From: Acrocarpospora macrocephala
Lineage (GTDB): Bacteria; Actinomycetota; Actinomycetes; Streptosporangiales; Streptosporangiaceae
Direction of reading: 5' to 3'
Assembly (NCBI RefSeq): GCF_009687865.1
Contig: NZ_BLAE01000016.1
Span: 62,001 to 126,000 of the forward strand
Length of the DNA: 64,000 nt
Shown here one piece after another: positions 17,951 through 27,260 of the stretch; position 1 is the stretch's first letter, and every line of letters begins with the position of its first letter. The position numbers were made by a program, and so were the translations under genes. The notes under the pieces were generated by a model. The model did no database searches and had not been told where the DNA came from. It worked only from the letters and a program-made list of their open reading frames with translations.

Positions 17951-19506
17951 CGCCCGGCCACCGGGTACATCGCCCGGACCGCCCGCTTGTCGAACTTGCC
18001 CACCGACGTGAGCGGTACCGCGGCCACCCGGACGAAGTCATCGGGCAGCCACCACTTGGGGAAACGTGCCACAAGATGGGCGCGTAGCTCGTCGTCGGTC
18101 ACCTCGGCCGCCGGGACGATCACGGCGACTGGGCGTTCGGTCCACCGGGGATGCGGCACCCCTACGACACACGCCGACACGACGGCCGGGTGGTCCATGA
18201 GCGCGTTCTCCAGATCGACCGTGGAGATCCACTCGCCGCCACTCTTCACCAGGTCAGCGATCCGGTCCACGATCTTGACGTAACCTTCGGCATCCACATT
18301 CACGACGTCACCGGTGCGGTACCAGCCGTCCACGAAGGCGGTCGCACTCCGTGGATCGTCGCCGTAGCCCTCGGCCACCCACGGCCCCCGCAACCAGAGC
18401 TCACCGGGCGTCGCCCCATCGCGGGGCACCTCCGCCCCGGACTCGTCGCGAACCGACATGCGCAGGCCGGGGACGAGCGTGCCCTGGCGCAGCCGCCGGT
18501 CCGGTCCGCCGCGCAGGTGCGACTTGGTCCTCCCGACGAGCACGAGCGGCGTCGACTCGGTCATGCCGTAGGAGTGCACGAGCGGCACATCCAGCTCGTC
18601 GGCCAGGCCGAGCAGGGCGGGCGGCAGCGGCGCGCCACCGGACACCAGCATGCGCAGGTCCGGCAGGGGGATCCCGCGCAGGTGCTCCAGAACGCCGAAC
18701 CACACGGTCGGCACGGCCGCACCGAATGTGACCCGCTCCTCGACGATCAGCCGAGCCAGGTCCTCCGGGGACGGTGCCGGTCCTGGCAGCACGATCCCGG
18801 CGCCGAGCCAGACCGCCGCGAACGGGATGCCCCACGCGTTGACGTGGAACATCGGCACCACCGGCAGCACGGTGTCGGCCTCCGACAACGCCCAGGTGTC
18901 GGCCATCGCCAGCGCCATCGAGTGCAGGTAGATCGCGCGGTGCGAGTACACGACGGGCTTGGGCCGCCCGGTCGTCGCCGACGAGTAACAGGTCGCGGCC
19001 GGTTCCGTCTCCGCCAGTTCGGGCATCGGGAACGGCGTGTCCGGGGCGTCGCCGAGCAGCCGGTCGTAGAGCAGCCAACCCTCCCCCGCCTCCGGTGGAA
19101 GCTCATCGCCGAGCACCACCACAGAACGCACGTCCGGCGCGTCCCGAAGGGCCTGCGCGAGCAGCCCGGCCTGGTCCGGATCGACGAAGACGACCACATC
19201 CCCCGCGTGCCGGAGGATCTCGCCGATCTGCCCGCCGGTCAGCCGCAGGTTGACGGTGTGCAGCACGGCCCCGCTGGAGGGCACCGCGAAGTACAGCTCA
19301 AGGTGCCGGTGACCGTTCCAGGCCAGCGTGGCGACACGTTGCCCGCGCCGCACCCCCAGCCGGTCCAGCACGTGCGCGAGCCGATGGACCCGCGCGGTGA
19401 AGTCGGTGTACGTGATGCGCTCCGCACCGCTGACCACGACCCGGTCAGGGAACAGGTCGGCGGCCCGGTCGAGCAACCGCGTGACGGTCAACTGGTCGGC
19501 GTCCAT
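17947..19506 (-). CDS. AMP-forming acyl-CoA synthetase (ANL superfamily)
   Basis: A 519-residue adenylate-forming ligase. The ATP-binding loop reads YSSATTGRPKPVVYSH, the A5 motif YGMTESTP, and the hinge/A8 region GYVKIVDRIADLVKSGGEWIS. The catalytic Lys lies in the final GKFDKRAVR. It makes an acyl-CoA from a carboxylic acid, ATP and CoA in two steps. Medium- or aryl-acid substrates are common for this length. It follows the LLM oxidoreductase with one shared base (TGATG). In context it would activate an acid released by aldehyde oxidation or ring cleavage. Confidence 0.9.
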   Translation of the reverse strand: MDADQLTVTRLLDRAADLFPDRVVVSGAERITYTDFTARVHRLAHVLDRLGVRRGQRVATLAWNGHRHLELYFAVPSSGAVLHTVNLRLTGGQIGEILRHAGDVVVFVDPDQAGLLAQALRDAPDVRSVVVLGDELPPEAGEGWLLYDRLLGDAPDTPFPMPELAETEPAATCYSSATTGRPKPVVYSHRAIYLHSMALAMADTWALSEADTVLPVVPMFHVNAWGIPFAAVWLGAGIVLPGPAPSPEDLARLIVEERVTFGAAVPTVWFGVLEHLRGIPLPDLRMLVSGGAPLPPALLGLADELDVPLVHSYGMTESTPLVLVGRTKSHLRGGPDRRLRQGTLVPGLRMSVRDESGAEVPRDGATPGELWLRGPWVAEGYGDDPRSATAFVDGWYRTGDVVNVDAEGYVKIVDRIADLVKSGGEWISTVDLENALMDHPAVVSACVVGVPHPRWTERPVAVIVPAAEVTDDELRAHLVARFPKWWLPDDFVRVAAVPLTSVGKFDKRAVRAMYPVAGR

Positions 19507-20339
19507 CAGCCCTCCCGCAACGTGTCGTGGAGGGCCTTCGGCCCTTCGGGAACCGACCAGTCCACGTCCACGACCAGGTCGTGCACGCCGGCGTCCCGCA
19601 ACCCCGGGACGAGGGAGGCCACCCGCTCGGCCGGCCCGGCGACCCGCAGCACCAGCCGCCCGCCTCCGAGGGTGGCCGCGCCCTTCGCCAGCTGGTCCAG
19701 GTCGATCGCGTCAGCGTTCTGGAAGGCGAACCAGCCGTCACCCGCCTTCGCGGCACGGCGAAGGGCGGCGGCACTCATTCCGCCGACCACGATCGGGATG
19801 TCGTGCTCGGGCCGTGGCAGGCTGCCCAGCCCGGCGGGGAGGCCGAAGTGGCGTCCCTCGAAGGCATCCGGCGCCCCGGTCCAGATGCGGCGCATCACCT
19901 CGATGGCCTCGTCCATGCGCCGGCCCCGGGTCTCGAAGGGCACGCCGACCGGCTCGAACTCCTCGGCCAGCCAGCCCGCCCCCACCCCGAGCGTCACCCG
20001 CCCGCCGGACAACACGTCGATGCTGGCGAGCTGCTTGGCCAGAGTGACCGGCTCACGCAACGGCAGGACCAGCACGCCGATCCCGAGTTCGGCCCGCCGG
20101 GTGACGGCGGCGAGCTGGGCGAGGCAGACGATCGCGTCGTACCAGGGAGTGTCGGTCCGCGACGACGCCTTGCCGCTCGCCGAGAACGGGTAGCGCGACC
20201 GGGGGTCGGCGGGGATCACGATGTGGTCGCTGAGCCAGATGGAGTCGTACCCCGCCGCTTCGAGCTCGGCGGCCATGGCGGCGAGGCCCCGGTCCCGGAC
20301 GAGGGGCCCGAAGTTGGGGAGTTTGGCACCGATACGCAT
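19506..20339 (-). CDS. LLM-class (luciferase-like) F420-type oxidoreductase
   Basis: A 277-residue (beta/alpha)8 protein: MRIGAKLPNFGPL, YDSIWLSDHIVIP, LGIGVLVLPLREPVTLAKQ, and GGRVTLGVGAGWLAEEF. These motifs are typical of actinomycete F420-dependent LLM enzymes, which oxidise or reduce with F420 or act as flavin monooxygenases. I start at ATG 20339, 2 nt after the stop of the upstream VOC gene; the longer frame adds unrelated sequence. A second LLM gene lies at 35841-36821. Its cofactor (F420 or FMN) cannot be settled from sequence alone. Confidence 0.85.
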   Translation of the reverse strand: MRIGAKLPNFGPLVRDRGLAAMAAELEAAGYDSIWLSDHIVIPADPRSRYPFSASGKASSRTDTPWYDAIVCLAQLAAVTRRAELGIGVLVLPLREPVTLAKQLASIDVLSGGRVTLGVGAGWLAEEFEPVGVPFETRGRRMDEAIEVMRRIWTGAPDAFEGRHFGLPAGLGSLPRPEHDIPIVVGGMSAAALRRAAKAGDGWFAFQNADAIDLDQLAKGAATLGGGRLVLRVAGPAERVASLVPGLRDAGVHDLVVDVDWSVPEGPKALHDTLREG

Positions 20340-20341
20340 GA

Positions 20342-21265
20342 TCAGCTCTGCACGGCCAGGGCGGCGGCCCGGCTGCCGGGCCCGCCCTTGGTGGTCAGGG
20401 CGGGGGCCTCGCCCCGCTGGGGGAACGGCTTGGCCCACAGGTTCACCGTGGTCGGCCCCGGCTTGAGCATGCGCCCGTTGTAGGAGTCGTCGCCGATGAC
20501 CGCGTGGCCGGTGCAGAACTCGACGCCGCTGTCGCTGACCGGGTCGTGGGCATACACCGAGATGGAGCCGGAGGCGGCGTGTTTGACCAGGTCGTCGCCG
20601 AGGGCACCGGTCCGCTGGAGATGGGTGCGCAGGCGCATCAGCTCGTCGACGCTGCGTACCAGGACGCAGAAGTGGTCGAGGCCGGGCTCGCCCTTGGAGA
20701 AGGCCAGGGAGTGGTGGTAGCGGTTCCCGCTGCGCAGGAAAATCACCAGATCCAGCAGCTGGTCGGACCGACGGAAGCCGAGCGTCTCACGATAGAACGC
20801 CGCGTTCGCCACGACGTCGGGCACGCTGAGCACGGCGTGCAGGTTGCACGTGAATCCGACGTCAGGTTCGGCCGCCGACGCCGGGAGTTGCTGCATCTCC
20901 TCATAAAGGTCGATCTCCAGTCCCGCCGGGTCCCGGAAGTGCAGACCCCCGGTGACCTGGTCGTCGTCGGTTCCCACCCGGTCGTGGTAGGCGACGCCCG
21001 CCGCCGTCAGGCGCTCACGCACGATGTCGAGCGCGGCGGCCGAGGTGGCGCGGTAGCCGACCCGGAGCAGGCGGCTCTGGTCGCTCTGTTTCAGCCGGAG
21101 CCAGTGGTGGTTCTGGTCTCCGGTCAGGTAGACCACGCCGGGGCGTTCCTCTACGACCTCCAGGCGGATCACCTGCCGGTAGAACCACACGGCCGCGTCG
21201 AGGTCGTGTACCGCGAGGGACAGGTAGCCGAAGCCGTCCACCAGGTCCAGGTCCCGCTCGATCAT
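20342..21265 (-). CDS. Extradiol (type I, VOC fold) ring-cleavage dioxygenase
   Basis: A 307-residue two-domain vicinal-oxygen-chelate protein, the length of BphC/catechol 2,3-dioxygenase. The C-terminal domain keeps the metal triad: His143 in NLHAVLSVPD, His in YHHSLAF (184/185), and Glu249 in SGVEFCTG. The N-terminal VOC domain (GYLSLAVHDLDAAVWFY) lacks a full set, as is normal for type I enzymes. It should open a catechol-type ring next to the diol. It overlaps an SDR of possible diol-dehydrogenase role by 4 nt, which fits the classical order Rieske dioxygenase, diol dehydrogenase, extradiol enzyme. Confidence 0.82.
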   Translation of the reverse strand: MIERDLDLVDGFGYLSLAVHDLDAAVWFYRQVIRLEVVEERPGVVYLTGDQNHHWLRLKQSDQSRLLRVGYRATSAAALDIVRERLTAAGVAYHDRVGTDDDQVTGGLHFRDPAGLEIDLYEEMQQLPASAAEPDVGFTCNLHAVLSVPDVVANAAFYRETLGFRRSDQLLDLVIFLRSGNRYHHSLAFSKGEPGLDHFCVLVRSVDELMRLRTHLQRTGALGDDLVKHAASGSISVYAHDPVSDSGVEFCTGHAVIGDDSYNGRMLKPGPTTVNLWAKPFPQRGEAPALTTKGGPGSRAAALAVQS

Positions 21266-22095
21266 GTCGTTAGCCCTTCTCGTCGGTCCTCGCCGGGTTT
21301 GCGGCGCCAGTACAGGGCGGTGGATCCGCTGTCCACGCGCAGGTCGATGCCGGTGATCGCGAGTGCCGCGTCGGAGGCCAGGAACACCGCAGCCCGCCCG
21401 TAGTCGGACGGGGACGGCAACCTCCCCGTCGGCACCTGAGCCGCGGCCAGGCGCAGTTCGGCCACCAGGTCCTCACCCGGGCCCGGGACACCCCACTCCC
21501 GCGCGCGGGCGGCCCATTCGCCGACGTCGGTGGCGGTGGGAGTGAGGGAGTTGCAGCGGATGCCCAAGGGCGCCAGCTCGACGGCCAGGGAGCGGGTGTA
21601 GTTGAGCAAGCCACCCTTGGCGGTGCAGTAGCCGATGTTGTTGGGCTCGCCCTGGTGGGCCGCCGTCGAGAGCAGCGTGATGACCGAGCCCGGCCGGCCC
21701 ACCGCCACCAGGTCGTTGACGACCCGGCGGGTGAACAGGAAGGTGCCGTCGAGCATCACCGCGAGCTGGCTGCGCCACTGGCTCAGCGACATCTCCCTGA
21801 TGCCTTTGACGTTGTACTGGACGACACCGTTGACCAGGATCGCCGGCAACCCCACCTGCGACCTCACGGTGTCGAGCAGGTCCCCGACCGCCCTCTCGTC
21901 GGTCGCGTCGCAGCTCAGGGGCAGCGCCTGACCGCCACGGGCGACGATGTCGGCGGCGACGTGCCCGGCCATGACCGGGTCGCGGTCGACGCACACGACG
22001 GTGGCCCCGGCCGCGCCGAGTTCCAGCGCGATGCCCGCGCCGATGTTGGGGCTGGTACCCGTGACGACCGCGACCCGGCCGACCAGGTCGTTCAC
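21262..22095 (-). CDS. SDR-family oxidoreductase (possible cis-diol dehydrogenase)
   Basis: A 277-residue SDR: VAVVTGTSPNIGAGIALELG for cofactor, LVNGVVQYN, ITLLSTAAHQG with Ser, YCTAKGGLL with YxxxK. The Gly-motif variant TGTSPNIGAG is less usual. It sits between an aldehyde dehydrogenase and the extradiol dioxygenase with 4-nt overlaps on both sides (GTGA starts), so the three are made together. Rearomatising a cis-dihydrodiol to a catechol for the next enzyme is the natural inference, but SDR specificity cannot be read directly. Confidence 0.82.
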   Translation of the reverse strand: MNDLVGRVAVVTGTSPNIGAGIALELGAAGATVVCVDRDPVMAGHVAADIVARGGQALPLSCDATDERAVGDLLDTVRSQVGLPAILVNGVVQYNVKGIREMSLSQWRSQLAVMLDGTFLFTRRVVNDLVAVGRPGSVITLLSTAAHQGEPNNIGYCTAKGGLLNYTRSLAVELAPLGIRCNSLTPTATDVGEWAARAREWGVPGPGEDLVAELRLAAAQVPTGRLPSPSDYGRAAVFLASDAALAITGIDLRVDSGSTALYWRRKPGEDRREGLTT

Positions 22096-23528
22096 AGGGC
22101 CACCGACACGTACTTGATCTCCAGGTACTCGCCCATGACGTAGCGGCCGCCCTCGCGGCCGTACCCGGAGGTCTTCATGCCGCCGAACGGGGCCTGCGCG
22201 GTCGAGGGGGTGCCGTCGTTGACACCGACGACGCCGTATTCCAGCCGCTCCACGACCCGGGTGACCTGGCCGATGTCGCGGCCGAAGACGTAGGCGGCCA
22301 GGCCGTACGGGGAGTCGTTGGCCAGCTCCACGGCGGCGTCCACGTCGTCGACCGGGCTGATCCCGGCGACCGGGCCGAACGTCTCCTCTGAGCTGATCAG
22401 CATGTCCGGGCGGACCCCGGTCAGCACGGTCGGCGCGAAGAACCGGCCGCTGTGCCCCGGGCCGAGGTCGACGGTGCCGCCGCCGCAGGCGAGCGTAGCC
22501 CCCTTGGCGACGGCGTCGTCCACGTGTTCCTGGACCTTCTTGACCGCCTCGTCGTCGATGAGCGGGCCGATCTCCACGTCCTGATCGCCCCGGCCGACCC
22601 GCTGGGTGCGCACCGCCTCGACGTAGGCGGCGCAGAACTCCTCGTAGCGGGAGGCGACGACGTAGATGCGGTTGGCCGCGATACAGGACTGGCCGGTGTT
22701 GCGGAACTTGGCGCGCAAGGTGCCCGCCACGGCGACGTCGAGGTCGGCGTCATCCAGCACGAGCAGCGGAGCGTGGCCGCCGAGTTCGAGGGACAGCCGG
22801 GTCACGTTCCCGGCCGAGAGCCGGATGAGCTCCTGACCGACCTCGGTGGAGCCGGTGAAGGAGACCTTTCGCACCCTCGGGTCGGCGAAGATCGGCCCGG
22901 CCACGACCGGGCCGCTACCGGTTACGACGTTGAGGACCCCGGCGGGCACCCCCGCCTCCACCGCCAGCTCGCCCAGCGCGAGCGCGGTCAGCGGGGTCTG
23001 GGTGGCGGGTTTCACGATCATGGTGCAGCCTGTCGCCAGGGCGGGGCCCAGTTTGCGGGTAAGCATGGCGAGCGGGAAGTTCCACGGGGTGATGGCGGCG
23101 GTGACCCCGACCGGCTGGCGCAACACCGAGATGCGCTTGTCGGTGTTCCAGCTCGGCACGGACTCGCCGTAGACCCGCAGCCCTTCCTCGGCGGCCCAGG
23201 CGAGGAAGCCGTGACCGTACTCGACCTCGGCCCTGGCCTCGGCGAGGGGTTTGCCGTTCTCGCTGGTGATCAGGGCGGCCAGCCGGTCCCGCTGGTCGTC
23301 GACGAGGGCGGCCAAGCGGCGCAGCACCTTCGCCCGGTCGAGCGCGGAGAGCGCCCGCCAGGCCGGGAGCGCCCCGGCTGCCGCGCCGATGGCGTCCTGC
23401 ACGTCGAAGGCGGTGCATCTGGGGACTTCGGCGAGCACGGCGTCGGTCGCCGGGTCGGTCACCACGGTGCTGGCGCCGTCGGTGGCGTGCCGCCACGAGC
23501 CGCCGATCAAATTGAGCGTCTTGAACAT
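22092..23528 (-). CDS. NAD(P)-dependent aldehyde dehydrogenase (GabD-like)
   Basis: A 478-residue ALDH. ITPWNFPLAMLTRK is the cofactor loop, LELGGHAPLLV carries the general-base Glu, and FRNTGQSCIAANRIYV the catalytic Cys. The C-terminal FGGMKTSGYGREGG is typical of the succinate-semialdehyde/aromatic aldehyde branch. I start at ATG 23528; the longer upstream frame is a shadow of the next gene. It lies between the ornithine-cyclodeaminase-like gene and the SDR. It is the least similar of the four ALDHs here; the other three share a KDD...EEQFGP pattern. Confidence 0.9.
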   Translation of the reverse strand: MFKTLNLIGGSWRHATDGASTVVTDPATDAVLAEVPRCTAFDVQDAIGAAAGALPAWRALSALDRAKVLRRLAALVDDQRDRLAALITSENGKPLAEARAEVEYGHGFLAWAAEEGLRVYGESVPSWNTDKRISVLRQPVGVTAAITPWNFPLAMLTRKLGPALATGCTMIVKPATQTPLTALALGELAVEAGVPAGVLNVVTGSGPVVAGPIFADPRVRKVSFTGSTEVGQELIRLSAGNVTRLSLELGGHAPLLVLDDADLDVAVAGTLRAKFRNTGQSCIAANRIYVVASRYEEFCAAYVEAVRTQRVGRGDQDVEIGPLIDDEAVKKVQEHVDDAVAKGATLACGGGTVDLGPGHSGRFFAPTVLTGVRPDMLISSEETFGPVAGISPVDDVDAAVELANDSPYGLAAYVFGRDIGQVTRVVERLEYGVVGVNDGTPSTAQAPFGGMKTSGYGREGGRYVMGEYLEIKYVSVAL

Positions 23529-23530
23529 GG

Positions 23531-24523
23531 TCAGAACCTCTTCAGTTCGGCGACGTCGGGCACCGTGGTGCCGATGCCGCGCCGGACGGCCTCGGTGTAG
23601 ACGGCCATGCCTCCGACAAGGTCCTGCGCGGCCGTACCGACGGATTTGAACAGCAGGATTTCCCGGTCGTCGGTACGCGGCCGGGTCCTGCCGGTCACGA
23701 CGTCGACCAGCATGTGGGCCCGCGACCAGGCGGGATCCTCCGCGCGCAGCGCCATCACGTCGCCGGACTCCTCGGCCATGTGGTCGAGCCCGGTGTCCAC
23801 CACGACGGCGTCGGCGCGGTGGAAGGTTGCGGTGTCGAGCTCCCGAAGGAACGGACTCGTCGAACCGATCGACAGGATCGTCTGGCCGGGCTCGGCCCAC
23901 TCCCCCCGGTAGGCGACGGGCCCGCCGCTGCCGGTGTTGGTCGCCACCACCACGATGTCCACTCCCCGCACGGCGTCCGGGGCGCTGTCCACCGCGCGCA
24001 CGGACACCCCGGGCAACCGCCCGGCCATACGCTCGGCGAACCCGGTCCGCCGATCACGGGAGCGGCTGAACACCCGGACCTCACGCAACGGCCGGACCGC
24101 CGCCACCCCGAGCAGGTTGGTCTCCGCCTCCAGCCCAGACCCGATCAGCCCGACCGACACGCTGTCCGGGCGGCTGAGGTGCCGGGCCGCGACCCCGGTG
24201 GTGGCACCTGTGCGCGCCGCCGTCAGGTAGGCGCAGTCGACCAGGGCGAGGATCTGCCCGTCGTCGATGCGCGCCAGCTTCAGCAGATAACGCACGCCGT
24301 TCTCCATCGAGCCGTGGAACGACTTGAGGCCGAGAATGCCGCTCGCGGGAAGGATCACCGGCATCACCCGTAGGAAGTTCGACGAGGAGTGCAGGTTCAC
24401 CCGTGGTGGCATGATGGGGCCACCGGCGGCGTCCTCGCTGACAGAGGCCTTCTCGATGGCCTCGACGAGCAGCCCGATATCGCAGGCACTACGGACGTCG
24501 TGCTCACTGAGCAGCAGAGTCAC
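23531..24523 (-). CDS. Ornithine cyclodeaminase / mu-crystallin family protein
   Basis: A 330-residue protein of the OCD/mu-crystallin family: LLKLARIDDGQILALVDCAYLT, TAARTGATTGVAARHL, and the Rossmann segment VGLIGSGLEAETNL. Family members are ornithine cyclodeaminases, ketimine reductases or amino-acid dehydrogenases. An amino acid or imine step is unexpected in a ring-cleavage operon and may reflect a nitrogen-containing substrate. GTG 24523 is preceded by GGAGG at 6 nt. It is the first gene of the 24523-16598 operon and follows an operator copy. Confidence 0.8.
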   Translation of the reverse strand: MTLLLSEHDVRSACDIGLLVEAIEKASVSEDAAGGPIMPPRVNLHSSSNFLRVMPVILPASGILGLKSFHGSMENGVRYLLKLARIDDGQILALVDCAYLTAARTGATTGVAARHLSRPDSVSVGLIGSGLEAETNLLGVAAVRPLREVRVFSRSRDRRTGFAERMAGRLPGVSVRAVDSAPDAVRGVDIVVVATNTGSGGPVAYRGEWAEPGQTILSIGSTSPFLRELDTATFHRADAVVVDTGLDHMAEESGDVMALRAEDPAWSRAHMLVDVVTGRTRPRTDDREILLFKSVGTAAQDLVGGMAVYTEAVRRGIGTTVPDVAELKRF

Positions 24524-24572
24524 CTACAACCTCCAAGGTCAAGAAGTCCCGTGGCAATCGTCCCCAGAGCCC

Positions 24573-24589
24573 GTTACGCGGGGCGTGAT
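24573..24589 (-). promoter_or_regulatory. Catabolic operator, site 2 (degenerate)
   Basis: Reads ATCACGCCCCGCGTAAC in the direction of transcription, 49 nt before GTG 24523. The first half-site departs from RTAAY (ATCAC), but spacing, orientation and the following G are kept. This is the weakest of the thirteen copies. Confidence 0.45.
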
Positions 24590-24591
24590 CC

Positions 24592-26001
24592 TCAGTTCCT
24601 GGCCACGTAGCGCACCTGGATCTCGGTGAAGGACAGGTAGCCCCACATGCCCTTCTCCACCCCCAGGCCGCTGTGCTTCCAGCCGTGCGTCGGCTGCTGC
24701 GGACCGAGCGTCGCCCGGTGGGTGTTCACCCAGCTCAGACCCGACTCGAACCGCGCGGCCACCTCAGCGCCCGTGGCCAGATCGCCGGTCCACACCGACG
24801 CGCCGAGGCCGTAGTCGCCGACGTTGACATGCCGCATGACCTCTTCCAGCGAGGTGTACGGCACGACGGGCAGCACCGGCCCGAACTGCTCCTCGTCGAC
24901 CACCCGCATGCCGTCGCGGGCGTCGGCCAGGATCGTGGGGGCGTAGAAGTAGCCGGGGCGGTCCAGGCGGGCACCGCCGCTGACCACCCGGGCGCCGGAG
25001 GAGACCGCGTCCTCGACGAGGCGGGCGACCAGGTCGAGCTGGGCCGGGGTGGTGAGCGGGCCGAGGCGGCTGGCCGGGTCGGTGCCCGGCCCGACGACCA
25101 CCGTGTCCGCGAGCTCGGCCAGTCTTGCCACGACCTCGTCGTAGAGGGCTTCGGGGGCGTACAGCCGCTTGATCGCGACACAGGCCTGGCCGGTGCCCCG
25201 GAAGGCGGCCCAGAAGATCTTCTCTATCTGGGCGTCCAGGTCGACGTCGTCCAGCAGGATGGCGGGGTCGTTGCCGCCGAGTTCCAGGGTGATGCGTTTG
25301 AGCTGGTCGGCGGCGCCGGCCAAAACCCGTTTGCCGGTGGCGGTCGAGCCGGTGAGGGTGATCTTGCGCAGCCCGGGGTGGGCCGTCATCGCGGCGCCCA
25401 GGTCGTTGCCCCCGTTGATCACGTTGACCACGCCGGGCGGCAGCGCCTCGCGCAGGAGCACGCCGACGAGCAGCGCCGACAGCGGCGTGAACGGGGAGGG
25501 CTTGACCACCACGGTGCACCCGGCCGCCAGCGCGGGGCCGAGCTTGAGGCCCAGCACATACACCGGAGCGTTCCACGGGATGATCGCCCCGATCGGGCCG
25601 ATCGGGCGGTGCACGACCTCGACGCTCGCCTCCGCGTCGTCCTTCAGCACGGTGCGCGGCGCTTCCAGGGCCGCGTTGTAGCGGAGGAAGGCGGCCATTG
25701 ACCTGACCTCCCAGAGGCTCTCCGCCTGCGGTTTGCCGGTCTCTACCGCGACCACCCGCGCGATCGTGTCGGCGGCCGACTCGACGGCCGAGGCGGCCTT
25801 GGTCAACGCTTCGCGGCGAGCCGGTGGGGCGGCGGCCCAGGCCGGGAAGGCGCGGGCCGCCGCCTCGACGGCCTGGTCCAGGTGCTCAGCGTCCGCGATC
25901 GGGGCGTGCCCGATGACCTGCTCGGTCGCGGGGTCGAGTACGGGGTCACGCCGGTCGGTCCGGACATCGGCACCGTCGACGGTCATTGGGTGGTCGAACA
26001 T
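24592..26001 (-). CDS. Aldehyde dehydrogenase (branch 2)
   Basis: A 469-residue ALDH with IGAIIPWNAPVYVLGLK, LELGGNDPAILLDDVD (Glu) and GTGQACVAIKRLYA (catalytic Cys). The C-terminus [19 protein letters not shown] resembles the products of 28869-30317 and 45279-46679, so these three form a subfamily within the island, perhaps acting on successive or isomeric aldehydes. The ATG at 26001 has GGAG 7 nt upstream. It is the last gene after the zinc alcohol dehydrogenase (18-nt gap), a natural alcohol-to-aldehyde-to-acid pair. Confidence 0.9.
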   Translation of the reverse strand: MFDHPMTVDGADVRTDRRDPVLDPATEQVIGHAPIADAEHLDQAVEAAARAFPAWAAAPPARREALTKAASAVESAADTIARVVAVETGKPQAESLWEVRSMAAFLRYNAALEAPRTVLKDDAEASVEVVHRPIGPIGAIIPWNAPVYVLGLKLGPALAAGCTVVVKPSPFTPLSALLVGVLLREALPPGVVNVINGGNDLGAAMTAHPGLRKITLTGSTATGKRVLAGAADQLKRITLELGGNDPAILLDDVDLDAQIEKIFWAAFRGTGQACVAIKRLYAPEALYDEVVARLAELADTVVVGPGTDPASRLGPLTTPAQLDLVARLVEDAVSSGARVVSGGARLDRPGYFYAPTILADARDGMRVVDEEQFGPVLPVVPYTSLEEVMRHVNVGDYGLGASVWTGDLATGAEVAARFESGLSWVNTHRATLGPQQPTHGWKHSGLGVEKGMWGYLSFTEIQVRYVARN

Positions 26002-26018
26002 GCGGTGCTCCTGGCTGT

Positions 26019-27128
26019 TCACGAGTCGAAGGTGATTACACTGCGGGCGACCTCGGCGTGGTCGAGGGCCTCGAACGCCTCGGCGAACCCGGACAGAGGC
26101 AGCCGCTTGCCGATCAGCGGATCGAGGAGGAGACGGCCGGAGGAGTACAGCTCCGCCAGCCGTGGGATGTCGCGCTGCGGGATGTTGCTGCCGCCCCGGC
26201 AGCCGACTAGGCGGCGCTCCATCATCAACGCCTCCCGGCGGGCCGGGATGATCGCCCCGGGTGGGGGCGCGCCGACCATGACACACATGCCGCCGACCCG
26301 GGTCAGCCCGAGGCACTGTGCGACCAGATCGCCGTTGCCGACGACCTCGAAGGCGTAGTCGACACCGTCCGGGATGACGGCTCTGACCCCTTCCTCCAGA
26401 GAGGTCGAGGTGACGTCGATGACGTGCGTCGCACCCATCTGCTGGGCGAGAGTGAGCTTCGACGCCTGGGTGTCGGCGGCGATGATCGTGGTGGCACCGG
26501 CCAGCCTCGCCCCCTGGACGGCGTTGAGCCCGACTCCACCGCACCCGACGACCAGAGCTGTGTCGCCGACCGATACTCCGGCGGTGTTCACGACCGCCCC
26601 GAATCCGGTGGTCACCCCGCAGCCCACGAGGCACAAAGCGTGCAACGCGATGTCGGCGGGCACCCGGACAGCCTGTTCCGCGCGCACATTGGTGTACTCC
26701 GACAGCGTGCCCAGGCCCATGAGCGGGAAGAGTTGGTCCTCCCCGGATCGGAACCGGGTCATACCGTCGGAACGGACGCCCATCGTGTTGAGCCGGCGAG
26801 ACTCCCCGACACAGTGGTGGAAGTCGCCGCGCACGCACTGGCGGCACGCCCGGCACGGCACGTAGAGCGCCAGGACCACATGGTCCCCGGGGGCGAGCGT
26901 CGTCACCCCGGCGCCGACCTCCACAACCACGCCCGCGCCCTCGTGCCCGAGCACACTGGGGTACCTCGCGACCGCGCTGCGGCCGTGCACGGCATGTCCC
27001 TCTGACCCACACACCCCGGAGGCGGCGAGCCGTACCAACACTTCCCCGGGGCCAGGGTCTGCGACCGTGACCGTTTCCAGGACGGGTGCTCTTCCAGGTT
27101 CGCGCAGGATGAGCGCTGTTGACTGCAT
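26019..27128 (-). CDS. Zinc-dependent alcohol dehydrogenase (class III-like MDR)
   Basis: A 369-residue medium-chain dehydrogenase. Catalytic zinc ligands lie in SGVCGSEGHAVHG and LGHEGAGVVVEV; the four structural-zinc Cys are in PCRACRQCVRGDFHHC; the NAD-binding motif is ALVVGCGGVGLNAVQGA. The length and GCGVTTGFGAVVNTA segment match the class III/benzyl-alcohol-type enzymes. The ATG has GGAGG at a good distance. With the ALDH downstream it would oxidise a primary alcohol, such as a P450 product, to an acid. 132 nt without a motif separate it from the truncated homologue upstream. Confidence 0.9.
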   Translation of the reverse strand: MQSTALILREPGRAPVLETVTVADPGPGEVLVRLAASGVCGSEGHAVHGRSAVARYPSVLGHEGAGVVVEVGAGVTTLAPGDHVVLALYVPCRACRQCVRGDFHHCVGESRRLNTMGVRSDGMTRFRSGEDQLFPLMGLGTLSEYTNVRAEQAVRVPADIALHALCLVGCGVTTGFGAVVNTAGVSVGDTALVVGCGGVGLNAVQGARLAGATTIIAADTQASKLTLAQQMGATHVIDVTSTSLEEGVRAVIPDGVDYAFEVVGNGDLVAQCLGLTRVGGMCVMVGAPPPGAIIPARREALMMERRLVGCRGGSNIPQRDIPRLAELYSSGRLLLDPLIGKRLPLSGFAEAFEALDHAEVARSVITFDS

Positions 27129-27260
27129 GGGATCCTCCAGGTCGAAAGAACAGAGTGATGGCTGGCCTCGGCCCGCTCCCGATCGGCACCGCTCGTCGGG
27201 CGGCACGGCGGCGACGCGACCCTGCTGCGCGTGGCCAGGCTTTCCACGACAACCACCTGC

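Noticed and set aside
18151-20193. Very long plus-strand frame opposite the acyl-CoA synthetase and LLM genes
   Set aside because: It is antisense to two genes with clear family motifs; its product is Arg/Pro/His-rich, as expected for a shadow of GC-rich coding DNA. The same applies to the long frames at 2239-3273, 50282-53416 and 58074-59321.
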